From Polyangia bacterium (GTDB lineage Bacteria > Myxococcota_A > Polyangia > Polyangiales > Polyangiaceae): DNA of 5,252 nucleotides. The position numbers and the translations under genes were made by a program. Position 1 is the stretch's first letter. The number at the start of each line of letters is the position of its first letter. The DNA lies in the NCBI GenBank assembly GCA_030433055.1, contig JAUILJ010000638.1, positions 1 through 5,252 on the forward strand, in the 5' to 3' direction. Of the stretch, positions 1 through 5,029 are shown piece by piece. The notes below the pieces were generated by a model. The model saw only the letters and a program-made list of their open reading frames with translations. It searched no databases and was not told the DNA's origin.

Positions 1-1
1 G

Positions 2-433
2 TGCGAGTACGATCCCAACGCGGGTATCCCGGGCACCCAGCTGTCGTGCATCGAGGCTGACGCGACTCAGTCCACCACGTGCAGCGGATACTGCGGTCCG
101 CTGACGCCCAACGGCTGCGACTGCTTCGGCTGCTGCGCGATCCCCGGTGCCGGCACCACCGTCTACCTCGGATCCGAGGACAACCACGGGGACGGCAGCT
201 GCACCGTCGACACGCTGGACGATCCCACCAAGTGCCGCCCATGCCATCAGGTCGCTGCATGCCTGAACACCTGTGAGAACTGCGAGATCTGCCTGGGCAA
301 GCCCAACCTACCCCCAGAGTGCACCGGGCAGGAGTGCCCCACGGGACACCAGCAGTGCGGTCAGCCCGGGCAGGCGGAGTGCCCCTTCGGAGAGTTCTGC
401 GTGACCGGTTGTTGCTACCCAACGGCCAACTAG
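2..433 (+). CDS. Cysteine-rich, probably exported protein (C-terminal part; 5' end outside window)
   Basis: The open frame enters from the left edge and ends at TAG 431-433, giving 143 visible residues. Twenty-two are cysteines (visible residues 1, 16, 27, 31, 39, 41, 44, 45, 67, 78, 81, 87, 91, 94, 97, 107, 112, 119, 127, 133, 137, 138), many spaced two to six residues apart, with two CC pairs (44-45 and 137-138). Such density, along with many Gly, Pro, Asp and Thr and no hydrophobic segment, suggests a disulfide-stabilised extracellular or surface domain; a metal-binding role is less likely because regular CxxC/H finger patterns are not repeated. I recall similar Cys-rich proteins of unknown function from myxobacteria but cannot name a family. 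The signal peptide expected upstream is not in the window. The gene converges on the kinase gene. The coding frame is well supported by the evenly placed Cys codons and the lack of stops; the function is unknown. Confidence 0.75.
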   Translation, partial: CEYDPNAGIPGTQLSCIEADATQSTTCSGYCGPLTPNGCDCFGCCAIPGAGTTVYLGSEDNHGDGSCTVDTLDDPTKCRPCHQVAACLNTCENCEICLGKPNLPPECTGQECPTGHQQCGQPGQAECPFGEFCVTGCCYPTAN

Positions 434-460
434 TCGGTCTTGCGGCGCGCGGTTTGAACC

Positions 461-497
461 GCCGCCCAGCTCTCGCCTTCGGGCGCGACTGGGCGGC
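461..497. terminator. GC-rich hairpin between convergent genes, candidate bidirectional terminator
   Basis: The left arm GCCGCCCAG (461-469) pairs perfectly with CTGGGCGGC (489-497). Inside it, CTCTCGCC (470-477) and GGCGCGA (482-488) pair with one mismatch and one bulge, closing on a TTCG loop (478-481). It lies 27 bases after the stop of the Cys-rich gene and about 70 bases after the stop of the kinase gene, where a shared terminator would sit. There is no T-tract on either side, so intrinsic termination is uncertain; it could instead protect the RNA 3' end or be a dispersed repeat. Confidence 0.45.
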
Positions 498-566
498 TCT
501 CGCGTTGCTGCGCTCGCTCTCGCGGCACTCTCGGGTCCGGGGGGCTTTGGCGCAGGCAGCGCAGGG

Positions 567-2366
567 CTAGCGGCAGGGCCGCAGGATCTTCAAGCCGTCC
601 ACCTCGACCTCACACATGCGCGGGGCAGTGGGAGGGCGCTGCACGGCTGGGGCCTTGAGCTTGATCACGACGCTCTGCCCATCCTTCTGAGCGAGCACCT
701 TCTCGCTGCCCTTCATCGCGCCCTTCTTGGCGCTGAGCTCCAGCTGCTCATTCGGTTCCGCGAGGATATCGCACGGCGTCTTCGGGCAGACCTGGAAGTC
801 GCCCTTCTTCACCACCGCGCCCTCGGGCTCCGTGGTGATCTTCAGCGTGAACTTCTCCGGTTGCGCCGGTTCCGGTGGTGGTGCGCTGGCGCTCACCTCG
901 GGGGCTGGCGCGCTCGGCGGCGCTGGAAGCTCCGCCACGGTGTTCGTGGGCTCCGCCGCGGGCGAGTCGGTGCCCCCCTGCGCCCGCACCACGAACACGG
1001 CGGCCCCAACGCCTCCGAGCAGCACGACCATCAACCCAATGGCCAGGCCCAGCTTGGACTTCTTTTCCTCGGGGGGACGCGTCGGGCCGGTGGCCTCGAG
1101 GTAGGTGTGGGCGCGCGAAATGCGGTCCGCCTCGTTGGCGTCCCCGACGTTGCCGATGGTGATCGCCTGGGCTGGCCCAGCTGCGTGCTGCGCCGGCTGA
1201 GGCATCGGTGGGATGTGGCCCTGAGGGACTTGGCCTGGAGACACGGCGGTCGGAGGATTGACGGATGCTCGGCTCGGATCGTGCGCGAGGGGATTGGCGC
1301 CTGGCTGCCCGGGGCTGAACTGAGCGGACGTCTGGGGCCCTGGCGTGGCGAACTGGTGACCGGTGACCGCGCCGACTGCCTGGTTCGGGTTGTACCCGTG
1401 GCCGCCGGGCATGGATAGCTGCGGATCCGAGGCCATGAGCTGGCGCGTGACGGGGCCAGCGCCCAGCCCCTCGGGGGTGGCCATCAGCGCCTGCGCCATC
1501 TCGCTCATGGTCTGGAAGCGCTCGTCGGGCTTCTTGGCGAGCGCCCGCATGATGACCGCTTCGAGCTCCGCGGAGATCTTCAGGTCCGGCGCGATCATGC
1601 GCATGGGCGGCGGGTCATCGTTCAGGTGCGCCGCGAGGACCGCCATGAACGTTTCCCCGGTGAAAGGCACCGCGCCGGTGAACATCTCGTAGAGGATGAT
1701 GCCCGTGGCGTAGATGTCGACCCGCTGGTCGGCCTTCTTTCCTGCCGCCTGCTCCGGCGACATGTACTCCGGGGTGCCGAAGATCATGCCGGTCTTGGTC
1801 AGTCGGCGCCGGGTGGGTTGCTGCTTCTCCGCTTCCTCGTTCGTGCGCAGCTGCGCGATACCAAAGTCGACGATTTTGACGATTTCTTCGCCATCAGCGA
1901 CCCGCTGGAGGAACACGTTCTCCGGCTTCATGTCGCGGTGGACCACGCCCTTGCCGTGAGCCGCCGACAGCGCGCGACAGATCTGCAATGCGATGCGGAT
2001 CCCGTCATGGGGGGGAAGCACGATGACTCGCTGGAGCTCGTCTGCGAGGTCCTGGCCCTCGAGGAACTCCATGGCCAGGTAGAAGGCACCGTTGTCCAGC
2101 TGGCCGAAGTCGAAGATCTCCAGCACGTTTGGATGCTTGATGCGCGAAGCGCTGATGGCCTCTTGCTGGAAGCGGGTGACGATGTCCGCCTTCGCCGAGT
2201 ACTCCGTGCGCAGCACCTTGAGCGCGACCTTCTTCTCGATCGCTTCGTGCATGGCCAGGTAGACCTCGCCCATGCCGCCCTCTCCCAGGCGCTTGACCAC
2301 CCGGTAGCGACCGGCGATCAGCGTGTCGATGAGTGGGTCGGGAGGGTTCTGATCCGCTTGGCTCAC
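567..2366 (-). CDS. Membrane-anchored serine/threonine protein kinase with C-terminal PEGA-like domain
   Basis: This 599-residue protein should phosphorylate Ser/Thr on cytoplasmic partners. The kinase domain spans about residues 20-295: glycine loop GEGGMGEV (28-35), ATP lysine K50 (VALK), helix-C glutamate E69, catalytic HRDMKPEN (143-150; D145 the base, R144 marks an RD kinase activated by loop phosphorylation), DFG 167-169, SPE 203-205, D217 and R283. The DFG-to-SPE segment is rather long and basic (RRR, with T190, T192 and T198 as candidate autophosphorylation sites). A Pro/Gln/Gly-rich linker (about 300-400) leads to one membrane helix (439-460) preceded by KKSK, which fits an inside kinase. 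Beyond the membrane come a Pro/Ala stretch and a PEGA-like domain (about 506-572, containing EPEGAVV) with cysteines at 527 and 532 that could form a disulfide. The start chosen is GTG at 2366 because AGGAG lies five bases upstream; the open frame reaches an ATG at 2459, but the extra 31 residues have no kinase features. Substrates and signal are unknown. It is divergent from the aromatic pair. Confidence 0.93.
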   Translation of the reverse strand: MSQADQNPPDPLIDTLIAGRYRVVKRLGEGGMGEVYLAMHEAIEKKVALKVLRTEYSAKADIVTRFQQEAISASRIKHPNVLEIFDFGQLDNGAFYLAMEFLEGQDLADELQRVIVLPPHDGIRIALQICRALSAAHGKGVVHRDMKPENVFLQRVADGEEIVKIVDFGIAQLRTNEEAEKQQPTRRRLTKTGMIFGTPEYMSPEQAAGKKADQRVDIYATGIILYEMFTGAVPFTGETFMAVLAAHLNDDPPPMRMIAPDLKISAELEAVIMRALAKKPDERFQTMSEMAQALMATPEGLGAGPVTRQLMASDPQLSMPGGHGYNPNQAVGAVTGHQFATPGPQTSAQFSPGQPGANPLAHDPSRASVNPPTAVSPGQVPQGHIPPMPQPAQHAAGPAQAITIGNVGDANEADRISRAHTYLEATGPTRPPEEKKSKLGLAIGLMVVLLGGVGAAVFVVRAQGGTDSPAAEPTNTVAELPAPPSAPAPEVSASAPPPEPAQPEKFTLKITTEPEGAVVKKGDFQVCPKTPCDILAEPNEQLELSAKKGAMKGSEKVLAQKDGQSVVIKLKAPAVQRPPTAPRMCEVEVDGLKILRPCR

Positions 2367-2371
2367 GAAGG

Positions 2372-2376
2372 CTCCT
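2372..2376 (-). promoter_or_regulatory. Ribosome binding site that sets the kinase start
   Basis: On the minus strand AGGAG sits five bases before the GTG at 2366. This is a near-ideal Shine-Dalgarno sequence and spacing, and it favours the GTG over the upstream in-frame ATG at 2459. Confidence 0.7.
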
Positions 2377-2422
2377 GCAAGGGCCGTGCGGCTCAGGTTC
2401 ACCAGGTAGTGAGCGAGCGCAC

Positions 2423-2558
2423 GTCGGGAAAACCTACAATCCCCATCGCCCAGCGCCAAGAACTAGCGGACTGCGCCGGGGCCTGGTGGCCTTCCATACG
2501 AGCCAGCGGTGGGAAGCGGTTTGCCCGAAAGGCGTCATCCTGACCCAAGTCGGGAAAA
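2423..2558. repeat. Two copies of GTCGGGAAAA, candidate operator sites
   Basis: The 10-base word occurs at 2423-2432 and 2549-2558 in the same orientation. The first copy overlaps the predicted -10 region of the kinase promoter. The second is joined to a TTCCC that makes an imperfect dyad (2552-2569). A chance repeat of this length within 300 bases is uncommon but not negligible; no binding protein is suggested by the sequence. Confidence 0.25.
2431..2459 (-). promoter_or_regulatory. Possible sigma-70-like promoter of the kinase gene
   Basis: On the minus strand TTGGCG (2459-2454, 4 of 6 bases like the -35 consensus) is followed after exactly 17 bases by TAGGTT (2436-2431, 3 of 6 like the -10 consensus). 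Transcription would begin near 2424, giving a leader of roughly 58 bases. If so, the ATG at 2459 lies upstream of the transcript, which agrees with the GTG start. The match is weak and rests on spacing as much as on sequence. Confidence 0.25.
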
Positions 2559-2651
2559 TACGAGTTCCCTGCTCCCGCGACCCAAAGGCTCGACCCCGGC
2601 TGATGTTGGAGCGCCGGCGCGCGGATCCCCACCCAACTTTCAGAGTTCTGA

Positions 2652-2657
2652 TAGTCT
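2652..2657 (+). promoter_or_regulatory. -10-like element for a leaderless or near-leaderless transcript
   Basis: TAGTCT, preceded by TGA, ends 10 bases before the ATG at 2668. No Shine-Dalgarno sequence is visible before this ATG. The arrangement suits transcription starting at or a few bases before the start codon. No convincing -35 box was found at the expected distance. Confidence 0.3.
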
Positions 2658-2667
2658 GCTCGGTCCC

Positions 2668-3534
2668 ATGATCGTCGTGATGGAGTCGGATGCTCCTGAG
2701 TCCGCCATCGAGGCCGTGATCGCGTACCTCGTTCAGAACAACTTCGACGTACACCGCTCCAGCGGCCAGACCCGCACCATCCTGGGTGTGGTTGGGGACG
2801 TCACCGAGGCAGACGTCGCGGTGGTTCGAGAGATTGATGCGGTCGCGGAGGTGGTGCGAGTCAGCGAGCCCTATCGCTTGTCCTCGAGGCGGTTTCGCCA
2901 GCGCCAGACCGTCGTCGATGGTGACTTCGGTAGCATAGGAGGTGAGCGCCCCTGGATCGCCATCGAGCCCATCGGGTTCCCCGAGGCCGAAGCGGACCAG
3001 CCGCCGCTGAGCTTGCCCTATGCGCTGGCCGCGGGGCGGCCTTTCGACGCGGCGGTGAGTCGCGCGCGCACCGTGCCGGAGTCGCTGGGAGCACTCAGCT
3101 GGGTCACGCTCCACCCGAATCCCCAGTCTCCAAAGTGGCCGATCACGTTCGTCGCCCGAGAACCCAGCTGGGGCGCGAACAAGTGGATCGGGGCAGCCGA
3201 GCGAGAGCTCGCGCGCAACAGCACCGTGGTCCTGCTCGAAGCGGGTGGCGAGTATCCGAATGGTGCTCGCACCCTCGAGGTCGCGGCCATCGCCCGAGCG
3301 AAGCTGCGCACGCACCTGCCGATCGTGGTCGACGTTCCCACCATCGCCCAGCGTGCGCGCTACTGCGCAGCGGTAGCGTGTGCCGCGATCGGCGCGGGGG
3401 CCGATGGTGTGGTGCTGCGAGTTTGGGTCGGCGCGGCGGACGCCTTGCCCTCCCAGCCGGCGACGCTGCACTGGGAAGACGCCGTGGAGCTGGCTGGCAG
3501 GTTGCGCGCCATCGGTGAGGCCGTGCGGAAATGA
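2668..3534 (+). CDS. DAHP-synthase-like protein (type I-beta fold), predicted catalytically inactive
   Basis: This 288-residue protein resembles the Thermotoga-type 3-deoxy-7-phosphoheptulonate synthase, usually about 338 residues. Residues 1-100 align from the first Met without gaps to the ferredoxin-like regulatory domain of the family (MIVVM, GQTRTILGVVGD at 33-44, VVRVSEPYRL at 62-71, TVV at 81-83), which supports the ATG at 2668. The C-terminal third matches the end of the barrel (ARTLEVAAIAR, THLPIVVD at 215-222, GAGADGVVL at 242-250). The centre is shortened by some 50 residues. Compared with my recollection of the T. maritima enzyme, all four metal ligands are replaced: Cys102 by I102, His272 by T225, Glu298 by R251 and Asp309 by S262, and the spacing between the last three is conserved. 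The ERG and KRG substrate motifs are also altered. The frame is intact, GC-rich at third positions and overlaps tyrA by ATGA, so it looks maintained rather than decayed. A regulatory role in aromatic amino acid synthesis is inferred; the actual function is unknown, so no aro symbol is given. Confidence 0.82.
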   Translation: MIVVMESDAPESAIEAVIAYLVQNNFDVHRSSGQTRTILGVVGDVTEADVAVVREIDAVAEVVRVSEPYRLSSRRFRQRQTVVDGDFGSIGGERPWIAIEPIGFPEAEADQPPLSLPYALAAGRPFDAAVSRARTVPESLGALSWVTLHPNPQSPKWPITFVAREPSWGANKWIGAAERELARNSTVVLLEAGGEYPNGARTLEVAAIARAKLRTHLPIVVDVPTIAQRARYCAAVACAAIGAGADGVVLRVWVGAADALPSQPATLHWEDAVELAGRLRAIGEAVRK

Positions 3535-4373
3535 CCGACGGGTCCTTCCCCAAGGCCGCGGAGCCGGTGCTGGTGGTGGGGATGGGCCTGATCGGAGGCT
3601 CGATCGCGCTGGGACTGCGCAACGCGGGAGTCACCGAGATCTGGGGTGCTGACTTGCCCGTGGGGCTTGCGGCGGTCGATGAACCGAAGCTGTTCAGTCG
3701 AACCTTCGTCGCTGAGCCGAGCGCGCTGGCCGATGCCGCGAAAGCAGCGAAGCTCGTCGTCCTGGCCACGCCTCTGCCCGTGATCGAAGGACAGCTCGAG
3801 TGGTTTCGTGAATCAGCGTGCGTTACCGACTGCGGCTCGGCCAAGCTCACCATTTGTGGGCGGGCTGCCGATCTGGAGCTCTCGCGCTTCTGCGGTGGTC
3901 ACCCCATGGCAGGCAAGGAACGCGGAGGGTTCGAGTACGCTAGCTCGGAGCTGTTCCGGGGTCGCACCTGGTTCTTATGCCCCACGGAAACAACGGACTT
4001 GGAGAGCGTGGAGACCGTGCGACAGCTGGCGCTGTGCCTCGGCGCTCAACCCACGATCGTCGAGCCGGCGGCCCATGATCGCGGTGTAGCGCTGACGAGC
4101 CACGCCAACCAGTTGGTTGCGAGCGCGATGGTGAAGCTCGCGGGCCGCGAACGGCGGCGCTTTGCCGGGCCTGGGTTTACCGACGCAACTCGCGTGGGGG
4201 GCGGGCCGGAGGCGATGTGGAGCGGCGTGCTCAGCCGCAACGCCACGGAGGTCGCCAGCGCCCTGGGCGAGCTGGAGCACGAGCTAGCGACGGTTCGCGA
4301 GAGCCTTGCGCGGGGCGATATCGAACCGGCGCTCGAGTTGCTCGCCGAAGCCCGTCGCCTCAAGCGCTGGTGA
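3531..4373 (+). CDS. tyrA: Prephenate/arogenate dehydrogenase (TyrA family, short form)
   Basis: The enzyme oxidatively decarboxylates prephenate (or arogenate) with NAD(P)+ in the last stage of tyrosine synthesis, in the cytoplasm. The 280 residues begin with a Rossmann domain: VVGMGLIGGS (15-24), then VVLATPLPVI (76-85) and TDCGSAK (99-105). GGHPMAG (122-128) carries the catalytic His124; S103 and H124 have the same 21-residue spacing as Ser126 and His147 of the Aquifex enzyme as I recall it. The helical dimerisation part has AHD (181-183), SHANQLVAS (190-198; H191) and FTDATRV (216-222; R221, expected to bind the substrate carboxylate). The family commonly has SHLP where this has SHAN. The protein ends soon after this region, so there is no ACT regulatory domain. 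Cofactor and substrate preference cannot be read with confidence. Its ATG overlaps the stop of the DAHP-synthase-like gene (ATGA, 3531-3534), with a weak GTGAGG ten bases upstream, so translational coupling is likely. Confidence 0.93.
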   Translation: MTDGSFPKAAEPVLVVGMGLIGGSIALGLRNAGVTEIWGADLPVGLAAVDEPKLFSRTFVAEPSALADAAKAAKLVVLATPLPVIEGQLEWFRESACVTDCGSAKLTICGRAADLELSRFCGGHPMAGKERGGFEYASSELFRGRTWFLCPTETTDLESVETVRQLALCLGAQPTIVEPAAHDRGVALTSHANQLVASAMVKLAGRERRRFAGPGFTDATRVGGGPEAMWSGVLSRNATEVASALGELEHELATVRESLARGDIEPALELLAEARRLKRW

Positions 4374-4428
4374 GCTGCTACGCTTGGCATGCGGGCTGCG
4401 CGCTGAGGCGGCGCGAAAGTTGCCTTGT

Positions 4429-4434
4429 GGGGAG
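4429..4434 (+). promoter_or_regulatory. Ribosome binding site fixing the ATG at 4440
   Basis: GGGGAG lies five bases before ATG 4440-4442. The frame also opens at a TTG (4425), but that codon precedes the ribosome site and would put charged residues before the export signal, so the ATG is preferred. Confidence 0.7.
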
Positions 4435-4439
4435 ATAGG

Positions 4440-4871
4440 ATGAGCTTACGCACGACCACGCTGTTGCGCTGGGACCGGCTGACATGCCTGTCGCTGGTGG
4501 CGGTCGTGTGCGTTGCATGCGGGCTGAACCCCCAGCCCGAGCCGCCAGTCGATGAGATCTCCAGCTCGGGCGGTCGTGGCGGTGGCGTCGGGATGCATGA
4601 TGACAGCGCCGGGGGTTCTGCCTCGCCTCCTGGCAGCGGCGGGGCCGCAAATGGCGGGTCGGGTGCCCTGGGCAGCGGCGGAAGTAGCTACGGCTTCGAC
4701 GCTGGCAAGGAGTCGCCAGACGCCGGAGATGCGGATCCCAGCGCCTTCATGGATGGGGGTGAGGGAACCGATGCAGCAGATGGTGGTGAGCCCATGGACG
4801 CCGGGGTGCCGAGCGATGGCGGGGACGCTGGGGAGTCAGATGGAGGCAGAGACGGGGAGCTTGCTCTCTGA
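4440..4871 (+). CDS. Probable lipoprotein with CGLNPQPEPP motif and acidic DGG/DAG-rich tail
   Basis: This 143-residue protein has an N-terminal export signal with basic residues R4, R10 and R13 and a hydrophobic core (about 14-26) ending at Cys27, the likely lipidated residue. The lipobox is unusual because position -3 is Cys (CVAC). The mature end would be CGLNPQPEPP (27-36), a motif shared with the gene starting at 5030. Residues 43-85 are Gly/Ser/Ala-rich. Residues 87-140 are rich in Asp, Gly and Ala with repeated DAG and DGG words and many acidic residues; such tails are common in exported myxobacterial proteins and may be flexible or bind cations. No folded domain is apparent. It starts 66 bases after tyrA with its own good ribosome site; the spacer shows no clear terminator, so read-through from the tyrA unit is possible. 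The function is not recognised. Confidence 0.75.
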   Translation: MSLRTTTLLRWDRLTCLSLVAVVCVACGLNPQPEPPVDEISSSGGRGGGVGMHDDSAGGSASPPGSGGAANGGSGALGSGGSSYGFDAGKESPDAGDADPSAFMDGGEGTDAADGGEPMDAGVPSDGGDAGESDGGRDGELAL

Positions 4872-5029
4872 CTCACGCGCCCAGGTCCTGATCCTGAGGG
4901 CGTCCGCAATGTCGCGAAGTGTGCCAGGTTGAGCCGCGGGCAGGTACCTGAGCGCTGGTTTGGCGTCCGAGGGTATGGACTGCATCCTGCAGACGTACGC
5001 GTGTGCTAATGGACCTCCAGGGTACCCGA
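4872..5029 (+). other. Spacer between the two lipoprotein-like genes, probable promoter region
   Basis: These 158 bases show no convincing gene. They contain a perfect 10-base palindrome CAGGTACCTG (4941-4950) and a second GGTACC-centred palindrome GGGTACCC (5020-5027). TGTGCTAAT (5002-5010) resembles an extended -10 element placed to start transcription shortly before ATG 5030, but no -35 box stands out. No hairpin with a T-tract follows the stop at 4869-4871. Confidence 0.35.

Larger units (their letters stand above)
2367..2667. other. Divergent intergenic region between the kinase and the DAHP-synthase-like gene
   Basis: These 301 bases must carry the promoters for both flanking operons. 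Seen in it are the kinase ribosome site and weak promoter, a 10-base direct repeat GTCGGGAAAA (2423-2432 and 2549-2558), an inverted repeat GGGAA-N8-TTCCC (2552-2569) overlapping the second copy, and a -10-like element just before the DAHP-synthase-like gene. Frames open through the region on both strands lack recognisable protein content and look like GC-driven shadows. No small RNA or riboswitch was recognised. Confidence 0.5.

Noticed and set aside
442..462. GGTTTGAACC resembling a tRNA T-loop
   Set aside because: No cloverleaf can be drawn around it; it is a small dyad that competes with the larger hairpin at 461-497.
1626..2543. A 305-codon open frame on the + strand over the kinase gene
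   Set aside because: It lies opposite the clear kinase motifs, encodes no recognisable domain, and is the kind of long shadow frame that GC-rich third positions produce.
2434..3471. A 345-codon open frame on the - strand over the DAHP-synthase-like gene
   Set aside because: The + strand frame has family-level matches at both ends and overlaps tyrA; the opposite frame is Arg/Gly/Asp-rich with no recognisable motif and no ribosome site.
4399..4415. Small hairpin CGCGC/GCGCG after tyrA as a terminator
   Set aside because: It has only five pairs, a seven-base loop and no T-tract.
4387..4526. 12-base repeat GCATGCGGGCTG (4387-4398 and 4515-4526), hinting at a relic lipobox (LACGL in one frame) before the lipoprotein gene
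   Set aside because: A single 12-base match can occur by chance in GC-rich DNA, and the upstream copy lacks a signal sequence, start codon and continuing frame.
4941..5027. Two GGTACC-centred palindromes as paired operators
   Set aside because: The shared core is only six bases, the flanks differ, and one overlaps the likely leader of the next gene; this is too little to call a regulatory site.
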